A stretch of 64,000 bases of DNA from Ruegeria atlantica (GCF_013032505.1 NZ_WQCG01000001.1:806001-870000), one strand, 5' to 3'. Shown: positions 26,026 through 35,795, numbered from the stretch's first letter. Made by a program: numbers and translations. Notes: a model not told the origin generated them from the letters alone.

Positions 26026-27510
26026 ATGAACAGCACACCACTTCTCGACGCGTCTGACGTCGCCAAAAGTTTTGGCGCTGTACATGCCTTAACCAACGCC
26101 CATCTTACGGTCGCTGAAGGCGAGATCGTCGCCCTGATGGGCGCCAATGGCGCCGGCAAATCCACGTTTGTCAAAATAATTACAGGCGCTCTAAGACCTG
26201 ATGCTGGCCAGGTATTAATCCGAGGTAAACAAGCACTTGTCGGAAGCCCTGCCGAGGCGCGCCGCTCCGGCCTGGTGCCGGTTTATCAGGAACCGTCGCT
26301 CATTCCTGATCTCGACGTGTCCGATAATCTCAGGCTGACCGACACACCGGTCGATCGGTTCCGAGACTGGGTTTCCGAGCTTGGCATCGAAGACCTGAAG
26401 CTGTCAGCGATGATTGGCGACCTGCCTCTCGCTACACTTCGCATCCTTGATTTGGCACGCGCACTGGCGCTTGAACCTGACGTTCTCTTGCTGGACGAAA
26501 TGACGGCTGCACTGCCTACGGATCTGGTTGAACGTGTTTTGAAGACCGTAAGACGCAAAGCAGATGACGGCATGGGTGTGATCTATGTTTCCCACCGCTT
26601 CACTGAGATATCCGAGTTGTGCGATCGGGCCACGGTTTTGCGAGACGGCATGTCCGTTGGGGATCTCGACATCGAACCCGGCGTAGAAGAACGCGTTGTC
26701 GAGTTGATGCTGGGACAAAAGATAGACATCGGAAAGCGTGCGGTTCTCAAAGCAAATGGACCGCAAACAAAGACACCCCGCCTAAACGTACAGTCGCTGG
26801 CGTTTGAGCCCAGTTTCTCGGACGTTTCGTTCGACTTGTACCCCGGTGAAGTATTGGGAGTCGTGGCACTGGAAGGTCAGGGGCAAGACGAGCTTTTCGA
26901 GGTTTTGGCAGGCTTTGACCGGCCAACGTCAGGATCCATGAAAGTGGACGGGCAGCCGGTTAGTTTTTCCCATCCCGCCGACGCCATTGCCGCCGGGCTG
27001 ACCTTTGTACCGGGCGATCGTTCCGATGCCCTGTTGGCGCAACGGTCAGTGAAAGAAAATATCGCTTTGCCATTCTCAGCCCGCATCAAAAACTGGGGGC
27101 CGATAAAACTCCGTCACGAGCGTAACCGGGTCGCCTATGCGGTCGAGAAACTGCAGATCGACACACGCGCCCAAGGCGAAGTGCAACGACTTTCCGGCGG
27201 CAATCAGCAGAAGGTCACCATTGGCCGCTGGCTGGCGACAGGTGTTGAAACCTTGCTGTTGTTCGACCCAACCCGCGGCATCGATGTGCGCACAAAACGC
27301 CAAATATACCCCTTGGTGCGAGAGTTGGCGGATCAGGGCGCGGCGGTTCTATTCTACACATCTGAGTTGGAGGAAATCCCGCTGGCCTGTGACCGTGCAG
27401 TAGTGATCTTCAACGGGCGTGTTGTCGACGTGATAGACGCGGCCGACGCCGATGAACAAACACTGATGCGGGCGGCTTATGGTCTGACCGAAACGGAGGG
27501 CGCGGCGTGA
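26026..27510 (+). CDS. ribose-type sugar ABC transporter ATPase (RbsA/MglA-like)
   Basis: A 494-residue double ABC ATPase. The first half has Walker A GANGAGKST (about residues 39-47) and Walker B LLLDEMTAAL, but the expected signature is replaced by LPLATLRILDLARAL. The second half has the usual degenerate P-loop (LEGQGQDE) and an intact LSGGNQQKVTIGRWL signature followed by LLLFDPTRGIDV. The pairing of a good P-loop in half 1 with a good signature in half 2 gives one canonical ATP site, as in relatives. It overlaps the first permease gene by GTGA. Confidence 0.92.
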   Translation: MNSTPLLDASDVAKSFGAVHALTNAHLTVAEGEIVALMGANGAGKSTFVKIITGALRPDAGQVLIRGKQALVGSPAEARRSGLVPVYQEPSLIPDLDVSDNLRLTDTPVDRFRDWVSELGIEDLKLSAMIGDLPLATLRILDLARALALEPDVLLLDEMTAALPTDLVERVLKTVRRKADDGMGVIYVSHRFTEISELCDRATVLRDGMSVGDLDIEPGVEERVVELMLGQKIDIGKRAVLKANGPQTKTPRLNVQSLAFEPSFSDVSFDLYPGEVLGVVALEGQGQDELFEVLAGFDRPTSGSMKVDGQPVSFSHPADAIAAGLTFVPGDRSDALLAQRSVKENIALPFSARIKNWGPIKLRHERNRVAYAVEKLQIDTRAQGEVQRLSGGNQQKVTIGRWLATGVETLLLFDPTRGIDVRTKRQIYPLVRELADQGAAVLFYTSELEEIPLACDRAVVIFNGRVVDVIDAADADEQTLMRAAYGLTETEGAA

Positions 27511-28448
27511 ATGGGCCTATCCGAAAACACGCATGGGTCACAGGGCTGGTGGTCCTTCTTGTGATCCTTCTGACCATCACAAAATTGATACAACCCACAT
27601 TCGGAGCGTCTGGGCTGGAGAGTATCGCCCGCGCCGCCCTGCCCTTTGCTTTCGCAACTGCCGGTATGGCTGTCGTCGTAATCGTCGGAGGCATCGACTT
27701 GTCCGTCGCATCTATGATGGCCGTATGCGCTGTGACTGCTGCCGTATTGATGGAACGTATGGCCGGTGTACCAGCCCTGTTTATCGTTCTGGGCGTTGGT
27801 CTTTTGATGGGGCTGATTAATGGCCTTCTGATCGTGGTAACGCGGGTGCCCGACATCGTCGTGACACTCGCCATGCTTTTTGTGTGGGAAGGCGTTGCGC
27901 TATTGATCCTCGAGACACCCGGCGGCGCGACAGCAGACTGGCTGGAGCAGGCAATCCGCGGTCCTTTTCTGTTCGACGGGCTGCCAAAGGCGCTTGTCGT
28001 TATCGTCTTGGGCATCGCGGCGGTCTGGTTGCCGATCCGGCGCTCCAAACTTGGCCTTTCGATCTATGCAACCGGGTCAGACGAGTTGGCCGCCTTCCGT
28101 TCGGGCGTTGCGGTCGGAAGAACGAAGATTGCTGCCTACGCGCTTTGCGGTCTGTTTTGTGCCATGGGTGGATTAAGTCTGGCCGCCCTGACCGGAATTG
28201 GCGAACCGGTACCGGGCCCATACCTCATGGCCTCTGTCGCCGCGGTGGTTCTTGGCGGCGTCGTGCTAGGTGGTGGTAAAGGCGGGCTGCTTGGACCCAT
28301 TATCGCCGTTTTCATTCTGCGGATCATTCGAACGATCCTGACATTGCTGGCCGTCGATCCAAATGTGACCACCATTATTGAAGGCACAATTATGGTTCTC
28401 GTTGTTATGCTGGGCACGGCGGCTTCACTAAAAGGGGCCCGCCGATGA
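27507..28448 (+). CDS. ribose-type ABC transporter permease 1 (RbsC-like)
   Basis: A 313-residue inner-membrane permease with eight or more hydrophobic segments and the family motif GGIDLSVASMMAV. VLGGVVLGGGKGGLLGPIIA near the C-terminus is the second conserved loop. Translation starts at the GTG that overlaps the ATPase stop. Confidence 0.9.
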   Translation: MNGPIRKHAWVTGLVVLLVILLTITKLIQPTFGASGLESIARAALPFAFATAGMAVVVIVGGIDLSVASMMAVCAVTAAVLMERMAGVPALFIVLGVGLLMGLINGLLIVVTRVPDIVVTLAMLFVWEGVALLILETPGGATADWLEQAIRGPFLFDGLPKALVVIVLGIAAVWLPIRRSKLGLSIYATGSDELAAFRSGVAVGRTKIAAYALCGLFCAMGGLSLAALTGIGEPVPGPYLMASVAAVVLGGVVLGGGKGGLLGPIIAVFILRIIRTILTLLAVDPNVTTIIEGTIMVLVVMLGTAASLKGARR

Positions 28449-29452
28449 GTATGGACGCCACAGACCCGCCGATGGCCCGCTTTGGTCGGTATCTGCGTGA
28501 TAATCCGATCATCCCGTTGTTGGTCTTCCTGTTCTTGATGATCGCTGTACTCGAGGTCTTGCGACCCGGTATCGTCACCCCGGTCCGGGCCGGACGGGAT
28601 GGGCTGATATCAACCTTTTGGGTCGGCAATCTAATCAAGTTCGCAATTCCGCTGGCCATGCTTGCCGCCTGCCAGGTGCTAACAATGCTAACGGCCGGCA
28701 TTGACCTGTCCGTAGGGGTGGTTGCCACCGTATCAGCTTTCGTTTGCGCAACGCTGAGTGCGATCTGGGGCGTCACGCCTGCAGTATTGATCGCGCTGTC
28801 CGCTGGCCTTGTTGTTGGCGTAGTAAATGGCATCGGAGTGGGATTGGTCCGGGTCCATCCATTGATCATGACCCTTGGAACAGGATTAATCGCCACGGGA
28901 TGCCTGCAGGTCTATCAACGGTTGGTCATAAATGCAGGAACAGAAATCCCCACTTTTCTTGCCTGGCTCGGAACAGGCCGAACGGCGGGGATGCCGAATG
29001 GTCTATTCGTGTTCATCCCCTTCGCACTCTTTATCCTGTGGCTCATGCGCTATACCGGATTTGGCCGATTGCTGTTCGCACTTGGCTCCAACGAACAGGC
29101 TGCCAAACTATCCGGGGTTCGAGCTTGGCAGGTCTACCTGGCGCTCTACGTGCTTTCCAGTTTAATCGCTGCGCTGGCTGGTTTGCTCTATCTCGGCATG
29201 ATCCGCCAAACCTCGCTGAGCCTCGCCAATCCGTTGTTGTTGCCTTCAGTCGCTGCGGCAGTGATAGGCGGCACGTCGATTTTCGGAGGCCGTGGTAGTT
29301 TCGCAGGTGCGATTGTGGGAGCATTAATTCTGCGTGTGCTGGATACTATGTTAACTTTGATGCAGATGCCGGAAGGTGCACGTACAGCTCTGTTTGGACT
29401 GATCATCCTCGCAGTTACCGCACTCTACGTCAGGATCACCGGCACACGCTAA
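28445..29452 (+). CDS. ribose-type ABC transporter permease 2 (RbsC-like)
   Basis: A 335-residue permease with the motif AGIDLSVGVVATV and a C-terminal IGGTSIFGGRGSFAGAIVGA loop. Two different permeases in tandem suggest a heterodimeric channel. The start overlaps permease 1 by ATGA. Confidence 0.9.
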   Translation: MSMDATDPPMARFGRYLRDNPIIPLLVFLFLMIAVLEVLRPGIVTPVRAGRDGLISTFWVGNLIKFAIPLAMLAACQVLTMLTAGIDLSVGVVATVSAFVCATLSAIWGVTPAVLIALSAGLVVGVVNGIGVGLVRVHPLIMTLGTGLIATGCLQVYQRLVINAGTEIPTFLAWLGTGRTAGMPNGLFVFIPFALFILWLMRYTGFGRLLFALGSNEQAAKLSGVRAWQVYLALYVLSSLIAALAGLLYLGMIRQTSLSLANPLLLPSVAAAVIGGTSIFGGRGSFAGAIVGALILRVLDTMLTLMQMPEGARTALFGLIILAVTALYVRITGTR

Positions 29453-29463
29453 GGGGGTTTCCA

Positions 29464-30540
29464 ATGGCAAAATTCCGGATCGTCGGCATCAGTTTCGATC
29501 ACATGCACATGGGTGATTTACTGCGGATGGTGCACGATCATCCTGACGCTGAAATCGCCGCAGTCTTCGATCCGGATCGGGATAAAATGCAGGCGGCAGT
29601 GACGGCTTTCGACATTCCCGAAGATCGGGTGTTTACGGACTTCGACACATGCATGGCAGCGGGTCCTTACGACATGGCACTTCTGTGTGTAGCGACAGCT
29701 CAGCACGCGGAATTTACTGAAAGGTTGGCCCCACATGACCTGCATGTTTTTGTCGAAAAACCCTTTGCTGCATCCGCGGATGATGCGCGCCGCATGATGG
29801 CAGCGATGAACGAAACAGGCAAACAGCTGATTATCAACTGGCCTTTGCGATGGGTTGAAAGCCACGTGACGGCCAAACGGTTGATTGATGAGGGGATGAT
29901 CGGCGATTTGCGTGAAGTTCATTTCTACGACGGAAATCGGGGACCGTTGTACCATCTGGCCGACAAAGTTGAAGTAACCGCCGAGGAGGTTGAGCGTCAG
30001 AAACCGAACTCCTGGTGGTATACGCGTGCATCTGGTGGTGGATCATTGTTAGATTATCTTGGCTACGGAGCGACGCTTGGAACCTGGTACATGGATGGAA
30101 GAGCGCCGATCGAGGTCACATGTACGGTTGACGAAACACCCGGTATCGAAGTCGACCAGCATGCCATTGCCGTTTGCCGTTATGAAACCGGACTATCCAA
30201 AATGGAAACACGCTGGGGCACCTTCACCGACCCGTGGACCACGCAGCCTCAGCCAACCTGTGGATTTGTCTTTGTGGGCACAGATGGCACCATTTCATCG
30301 CCTGATTATGCCAGCCATCTAACAGTTCAGACCCGTACCCGACCTGAAAGGCACGAGTTACCAGTGACCCCGCTTCCAGTTGGCGAACGAAATGCGATCG
30401 AATACGTGCTTGGCTGCATTTCCAATGGAATCCCGGTCGCTGGGCCGTTGGATCCCGCCCTTTGTCTGACTGCGCAGCGGATCGTCGATACTGCGCGTCG
30501 TTCGGCACTCGAAAAACAAACACTTCGGTTGATACAATGA
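29464..30540 (+). CDS. Gfo/Idh/MocA-family dehydrogenase 2
   Basis: A 358-residue family member. The N-terminal nucleotide-binding loop is atypical: IVGISFDHMHMGDLLRM lacks the usual GxGxxG and has SFDHMH instead. The EKPFAASADD hallmark and the GGGSLLDYLGYG region are present. The altered loop may change the cofactor preference or mean a non-dehydrogenase role. The gene starts 11 bases after permease 2 and overlaps the next gene by ATGA. Confidence 0.85.
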   Translation: MAKFRIVGISFDHMHMGDLLRMVHDHPDAEIAAVFDPDRDKMQAAVTAFDIPEDRVFTDFDTCMAAGPYDMALLCVATAQHAEFTERLAPHDLHVFVEKPFAASADDARRMMAAMNETGKQLIINWPLRWVESHVTAKRLIDEGMIGDLREVHFYDGNRGPLYHLADKVEVTAEEVERQKPNSWWYTRASGGGSLLDYLGYGATLGTWYMDGRAPIEVTCTVDETPGIEVDQHAIAVCRYETGLSKMETRWGTFTDPWTTQPQPTCGFVFVGTDGTISSPDYASHLTVQTRTRPERHELPVTPLPVGERNAIEYVLGCISNGIPVAGPLDPALCLTAQRIVDTARRSALEKQTLRLIQ

Positions 30541-31652
30541 GTGGCGACAGTGCTGGCACGGACCAGTATGCTTTGAAATCGGCCAAGCAGCGCGACGTCC
30601 CTGCCCCGGACTTACCGTATACGCCGCCGATGCCTCAGCACTACAGGCCCCGGATCGGGGTAATTGGTACGGGCGGAATTTCTGCAAGCCATCTTGATGC
30701 CTACCGAACGGCCGGCTGGGACGTCGCCGCAATCTGGAACCGGACGCGCGCGAAGGCCGAGGAAAAGGCCGCTGAGTACTGTCCGTCTGCCCGCATCGAA
30801 GATGACTGGCAGGCACTTCTTGCAGATCGTGAGATTGACGTTATCGATATCACCCTCCACCCAGAACATCGTGTGCCAATTATCAAAGCTGCCTTGCAAG
30901 CGGGCAAACACGTGCTTAGCCAGAAGCCATTTGTTACCGACCTTGATCAGGGCAATGACCTTGTGAAGCTGGCGGATGATCAGGGTGTGAAACTCGCGGT
31001 AAACCAAAATGGTCGCTGGGCTCCGCACCTGTCCTGGATGCGCGAGGCGGTTTCAGCCGGATTGATCGGCGATGTTCTGTCTGCCCACATCTCAATTCAC
31101 TGGGATCACGGCTGGACTGCAGTTACTCCGTTTGACGAGATTGACCACCTGATACTCTACGATTTTGGGGTGCATTGGTTCGACTTTCTTACGTCCCTGG
31201 TCGGAGACAGGGCCGAAAGCGTATTTGCAACCGCTACTACTGCGCGCGGCCAGGCAAACAAAGTCCCTTTGATGTCGCAGGCATTGGTACGTTTGGACCA
31301 AGGACAAGCAAGCTTGGTTTTTGACGGGGGCGTGCCTTATGGCCCTCGAGACACAACATACGTGGCGGGCACGACCGGCAGTCTGACATCAGACGGGCCG
31401 GATCTTTCGACACAATCTGTAACGCTTGAGACGGCGCATGGCATCGCGCGCCCAGCGCTCAACGGACAATGGTTCAACGACGGTTTTCGTGGCGCAATGG
31501 GAGAGCTTCTTTGTGCAATCGAAAACAATCGAGAGCCTACAGTTTCTGCAAGAAACAACCTGAGGTCATTGGCCATCGTTTTCGCGGCAATTGCATCATC
31601 CGAACGCAACAGAGAAATCGAAGTAGGAAGCGTTAGAACAGCCAGAACCTGA
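30537..31652 (+). CDS. Gfo/Idh/MocA-family dehydrogenase 3
   Basis: A 371-residue dehydrogenase starting at the ATG in the ATGA overlap. About 40 extra residues, rich in Pro and charged amino acids, precede the Rossmann motif IGVIGTGGISASHLDAYR. SQKPFVTDLDQG replaces the usual EKP motif, so the canonical glutamate is a glutamine here. It is the last gene of the operon; a transposase remnant begins 35 bases after its stop codon. Confidence 0.85.
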   Translation: MSGDSAGTDQYALKSAKQRDVPAPDLPYTPPMPQHYRPRIGVIGTGGISASHLDAYRTAGWDVAAIWNRTRAKAEEKAAEYCPSARIEDDWQALLADREIDVIDITLHPEHRVPIIKAALQAGKHVLSQKPFVTDLDQGNDLVKLADDQGVKLAVNQNGRWAPHLSWMREAVSAGLIGDVLSAHISIHWDHGWTAVTPFDEIDHLILYDFGVHWFDFLTSLVGDRAESVFATATTARGQANKVPLMSQALVRLDQGQASLVFDGGVPYGPRDTTYVAGTTGSLTSDGPDLSTQSVTLETAHGIARPALNGQWFNDGFRGAMGELLCAIENNREPTVSARNNLRSLAIVFAAIASSERNREIEVGSVRTART

Positions 31653-31687
31653 TTGAGTGCCGGCTGACAAATTCGAACCAATCTCAG

Positions 31688-31840
31688 CTAGGCCAGTAAA
31701 GCAGCCCCATATGCTGCGTCAAGTTCGCGCCATTCGGCCGGAGCGGCGGTGCGTGTCAGCTTGAATGAGGCTCTGCTAGCCAGAAATCTTTCCTGCCTGA
31801 AGTTGTTGTAGACGGAGGACTGGACGGAAGCGAATTTCTG
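31688..31840 (-). pseudogene. C-terminal remnant of an IS6-family transposase
   Basis: The minus strand encodes about 50 residues (QKFASVQSSVYNNFRQER, later FKLTRTAAPAEWRELDAA, stop TAG at 31688-31690). They match the C-terminus of the transposase pseudogene at 53952-54655 (QKFASVRSSTYYHFNQER, FKLTRAVALTEWRELGAG). DNA similarity also runs on past the stop to about 31662. Nothing of the catalytic domain is left. No terminal inverted repeat is recognisable. The rest of the 330-base gap up to 31982 shows nothing I can identify. Confidence 0.8.
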
Positions 31841-31982
31841 TATTGGTTACGAAACCCGAACGTAGGCTTGTCCTACCAGATCAGCTTTAGTCTTAGGCTA
31901 AAACTAACGCGCGACCTAACTCTCTGTGACACCCACAACCCATGGTGCTGACCGATCTTTTCTTTCGCCCTGCTGTAGTGCC

Positions 31983-32858
31983 CTAGGATTTGTAGAGACC
32001 AGGCACCAATCCTTCTGATAACTCTTTCAGCAGGTCCGGTGCTGTTCCCGCAGGTTGAATTGGGCCGTAATACACATCGTAGGTTCCACCTAGTTTAGCA
32101 ATCAGCTCGGACACGTACCTCAACGATGCCACCCTGCGTCCGAACTCGTCGTTTCCCCCACCGAGTAGTGCCGCCAATCGTCGAGTTCGGTAGTAGTGCC
32201 GCGAATTACGCATGTTCGCCGAGGCCGGTACAATCGGCGCTCCGCTTTCTGCGGAAACACGAGTAACCCCGGTTCGCCATTGCGGCTCGATCAGAAGTCC
32301 GTCTTTCAACGTTGGCACACGGCCCGAGCCGAATACCAGCAACGCACCCTCCTGTTCCAAATGCGCCAACATGCCGGCCCGAGTTTGGCGCGCTGTCAGC
32401 ACCTTGTCCTGTCGGTCCAAGTCCACCGGTACGATCAAATCGCGCCCAAGAAACCGCTCGGCCTCGCGACCGGCGACGACTTTCAAGTCTGATCGGTGGT
32501 CAAGCAGAGCTCCCGCATGTGCCAAAAAATCGAAAGTGCCGATTGGATGTGTCGATCCAATGATGACGGGGCCGCTGGCTGGAATGTTTTCAAGACCGTG
32601 GGCTTTGACAACAGTTCCCCCATTCATCGCAAGCACCGCTCGTACCAAGTCGTGCCCAGTACGTTCATCCAGTTCCAACAGAATTCGTTCTGTTTCGTTC
32701 AATGCAAAAAACGCTTGGCCGGTCGCTGTGCGACTGATCCAGTCGACGCCCTTCATTAACTGGCATAGCGCCCTTAGCCTCAGGTCAGCGCCAACCGGAA
32801 TGCGAAGTCGAGCGCGTAGTAGTTCATCCAGCGGATCGTGTTTCTTGTCGTTGGTCAA
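31983..32858 (-). CDS. PlsC-like acyltransferase (lysophospholipid/OlsA type)
   Basis: A 291-residue acyltransferase. The catalytic block is STHPIGTFDFLAHAG, with the His...Asp pair spaced HX5D as in hemolysin/ornithine-lipid-type acyltransferases. A later VFGSGRVP and APIVPASANM match the substrate-binding motifs. No membrane helix is obvious. It starts at TTG 32858 with only a weak ribosome binding site; no ATG alternative gives the same N-terminus. Probably involved in membrane lipid synthesis or remodelling, unrelated to the catabolic genes around it. Confidence 0.7.
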   Translation of the reverse strand: MTNDKKHDPLDELLRARLRIPVGADLRLRALCQLMKGVDWISRTATGQAFFALNETERILLELDERTGHDLVRAVLAMNGGTVVKAHGLENIPASGPVIIGSTHPIGTFDFLAHAGALLDHRSDLKVVAGREAERFLGRDLIVPVDLDRQDKVLTARQTRAGMLAHLEQEGALLVFGSGRVPTLKDGLLIEPQWRTGVTRVSAESGAPIVPASANMRNSRHYYRTRRLAALLGGGNDEFGRRVASLRYVSELIAKLGGTYDVYYGPIQPAGTAPDLLKELSEGLVPGLYKS

Positions 32859-33077
32859 TACCGTTGCCCCGTCGTTACCGCAAAGCTAGCACGCATAACC
32901 AACAACGGCACACGGCCAAGCGAACACTTTTGAATCTTTCTGTGGTACTAACTGTGGGTCGGCTAGATTGACTACCCAGGGAGGCACCCCGCCATCCATT
33001 TGGTATCGTAATTGCGTATGCGCAATCACTTTCGAAGCGTGCGCCAAGTTCTTGCCGGACAACGGAGGAGAGACCGA

Positions 33078-33833
33078 GTGCAAGCTGAAGGTTTTATCAA
33101 AGGTCGACCGGTGAGCCTTGCCGTGTTGGATTACGGTTTGTTCCAAGTTCACTCCAACGGTCGCATAATCGGCATTTCGGGCTTTGCTATACAAACGGAT
33201 GAAAATGAAACGATCCTTGTCGACACTGGCCTCCCGGAAAAATACGCTAAGAATGCCCAATCTGCTTCCGAAGAAGATCGATTGGATGAGTTTGGCGAGG
33301 TGCTTGGGTGCACACCAGACAACCTACCTGCAGCACAGTTGGCAAAGCTGGGGTTAACCTCCGAAGATGTCACACTTCATGTTTGCACGCATACCCACAT
33401 CGACCACGTGGGCGGGTTGCATGCATTTCCAGAGGCACCGATCCTGATCTCTGCCAAGGAACGCAAACTCGCCAAACCGCTGTACTGGGGTAACGCGCAA
33501 CCGATAGATTGGCCTTCGTGTGATTATCTTCAGATTGAGGGCGATGTTCGCGTCGGACCGGGGCTAACGGTGTTGGAAGCGCCAGGTCATTCGCCGGGCC
33601 AGATCGCACTGTTGGTTGAACTACCATCACAAGCGGTGATGTTGACCAGCGACGCAATTTCAAGAGCAGAAGAAATTGACGAGAAGTTCTTGGGGGCTTG
33701 GAACGAGGCTGCGGCAAATGCCAGCGCAGAACGGTTGATGAAACTGGCCGCAGAGAATGACGCGTTCGTGATTTACGGTCATTGCCCGAAACAATGGCCC
33801 AGCTTACGAAAAGCTCCAGAGACATATAGCTGA
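33078..33833 (+). CDS. metallo-beta-lactamase-fold hydrolase, AHL-lactonase-like
   Basis: A 251-residue MBL-fold enzyme. The zinc-binding motif HTHIDHVGG is intact (about residue 115), followed by HSPGQIA and, at the end, FVIYGHCPKQW. This arrangement is found in N-acyl homoserine lactonases and other lactone hydrolases. The start is GTG 33078, with GGAGGAGAG upstream. It is divergent from the acyltransferase. Whether it cleaves a quorum signal or a sugar lactone is open; the many sugar dehydrogenases nearby would produce lactones. Confidence 0.85.
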   Translation: MQAEGFIKGRPVSLAVLDYGLFQVHSNGRIIGISGFAIQTDENETILVDTGLPEKYAKNAQSASEEDRLDEFGEVLGCTPDNLPAAQLAKLGLTSEDVTLHVCTHTHIDHVGGLHAFPEAPILISAKERKLAKPLYWGNAQPIDWPSCDYLQIEGDVRVGPGLTVLEAPGHSPGQIALLVELPSQAVMLTSDAISRAEEIDEKFLGAWNEAAANASAERLMKLAAENDAFVIYGHCPKQWPSLRKAPETYS

Positions 33834-33926
33834 GCTTCACTAATCGACGATGTAAAGAAACGAGCGGTCACATACCGCCCGGCCAACCTCCAGCCAAGTT
33901 GCTCTAACCAACCTTCAAAAAACGGA

Positions 33927-35600
33927 TCAGATTAGGCAGACTTTTTCCGCCAGTTCATCAATCAGCACGCGTTGGTTTTCGCTATAATCAACAGGTACAT
34001 CGATGAGATGGACGCCACCCACTGCAAACGCTTGCTCAAAGGTGGGGACCAGATCCTCAGTTCGCTCTACCCGGTGGCCGGTCGCACCATAGCTTCTGGC
34101 ATATTGCACAAAATCAGGATTTTTGAACTCCAGCCCCCAATCTTCAAACCCGGCGTGAGACTGTTTCCAGCGGATCATCCCGTACGAGCTGTCGTTCAGC
34201 ACCGTCACAACCAGATTGAGGCCCAAGCGAACGGCCGTTTCAACTTCCTGACTGTTCATCATAAAACCACCGTCGCCACATATCGCCATGACGCGACGGT
34301 CAGGATAAAGTTTGGCCGCCATCATGGCTGAGGGAAGGCCGGCTCCCATCGTGGCCAGTGCGTTATCCAGCAGGACTGTATTGGGCTGGTAGGCCTGATA
34401 ATTTCGCGCGTACCATATTTTATAGATGCCATTGTCCAGCGCGATGATATCGCAGTCACGCATGACTTTGCGTGTATCCGCCACAAACCGCTGTGGGATC
34501 ACCGGGAAGCGTGGATCATCTGCTCCTGCCGAGATGTGCACGTCGGTTTCCTGCTTGACCCTCTCGAAATAGCTGCGGTCAAAATCCAGTGGGCCACCAA
34601 GCTTATCGCCCAACCGTTCGATGGATTGCGCCAGATCGCCGACAACCTCGACTTGCGGGAAATAGACCTGATCAACCTGCGCGGCCTTGTAGTTCACATG
34701 GATCACTTTGGTTCCACCTTCCTTCATGAAGAAAGGAGGTTTCTCCACCACGTCATGGCCCACGTTGATGATCAGATCGGCCCTTTCGATGGCGCAGTGC
34801 AGGTAGTCCCCATCGGACAACGCCGCCGTTCCTAAAAACAGATCGGACCGCTCGTCTACTACGCCTTTGCCCATCTGCGTGTCAAAGAACGGAATCTGCG
34901 TGTCATTCACAAACTGGCTGAGTGCGCGGCGAGCATGCTTTCGGTTGGCTCCCGCCCCCAACAAAAGCAAAGGCATTTTAGCCAAGCGGATCATCTCGGC
35001 CGCCTCATTCAGAACCGCGTCACCAGCCACGGCGTAGTAGCGCGGATGGGGTTGCAGGACCAACTCGGTGGTATCTTCGGCCGCTATATCCTCGGGAAGT
35101 TCCAACAGAACGGCACCGGGACGCTCCTCTTGCGCGACGCGAAACGCTTCGCGAATTAACGAGGGGATAGTGTTGCCGTGCACAATCTGCTTGGACATCT
35201 TGCAAATCGGGTCGAACAGACCCACCACATCAATGATCTGAAACTGGCCCTGCTTCGATTTTTTGATCGGCTTCTGGCCCGTGATCATAACCAGCGGCAT
35301 CCCACCTAAATGCGCGTAGGCGGCGGGTGTGGCAAAATTTGTGGCGCCGGGACCTAATGTTGCCATGCAGACGCCAGCTTTTCCTGTCAAACGCCCATAT
35401 GTCGCTGCCATGAACGCTGCGCCCTGTTCGTGACGGGTCAGAACAAGTTCAATCTTGGACGTTCTCAAAGACTCCAGCACATCCAGGTTTTCCTCACCTG
35501 GGACGGCGAAAACATACTCAACGCCCTCCGCCTCGAGCGCTGCGACCAGCAAATCCGAAGCTTTGGTGAGGGACGAAGCGGTTTGGTCAAAAGCAGACAT
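33927..35600 (-). CDS. TPP-dependent acetolactate synthase-family enzyme
   Basis: A 557-residue thiamine-diphosphate enzyme with the three usual domains. The catalytic glutamate is in VPGEENLDVLE (N-terminal), and the TPP/metal motif is GDGGFMMNSQE with ND about 30 residues later (TVLNDSSYGM). It has the size of a catabolic acetolactate synthase (AlsS) or related carboligase or decarboxylase. No regulatory subunit gene (ilvH) is adjacent, which favours a catabolic role. The ATG at 35600 has AGGAGAG upstream. It is transcribed alone. Confidence 0.85.
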   Translation of the reverse strand: MSAFDQTASSLTKASDLLVAALEAEGVEYVFAVPGEENLDVLESLRTSKIELVLTRHEQGAAFMAATYGRLTGKAGVCMATLGPGATNFATPAAYAHLGGMPLVMITGQKPIKKSKQGQFQIIDVVGLFDPICKMSKQIVHGNTIPSLIREAFRVAQEERPGAVLLELPEDIAAEDTTELVLQPHPRYYAVAGDAVLNEAAEMIRLAKMPLLLLGAGANRKHARRALSQFVNDTQIPFFDTQMGKGVVDERSDLFLGTAALSDGDYLHCAIERADLIINVGHDVVEKPPFFMKEGGTKVIHVNYKAAQVDQVYFPQVEVVGDLAQSIERLGDKLGGPLDFDRSYFERVKQETDVHISAGADDPRFPVIPQRFVADTRKVMRDCDIIALDNGIYKIWYARNYQAYQPNTVLLDNALATMGAGLPSAMMAAKLYPDRRVMAICGDGGFMMNSQEVETAVRLGLNLVVTVLNDSSYGMIRWKQSHAGFEDWGLEFKNPDFVQYARSYGATGHRVERTEDLVPTFEQAFAVGGVHLIDVPVDYSENQRVLIDELAEKVCLI

Positions 35601-35795
35601 GTGCTCTCCTGATATCACGGTGGATCCGTCGGTCTAACCTGACATGCAGGCGGAAATCTAACCCTTCCGATTTAGGAACGGACTGCTCAGTTTTCAGTAG
35701 CTTGCAACTATCGGGTTTCGAAATCAGCGCATCCATCGATACCCTTCGGCCAAATTCCAGTACAACACGCGCGCGACACAGGTTCAACAAGCGCC

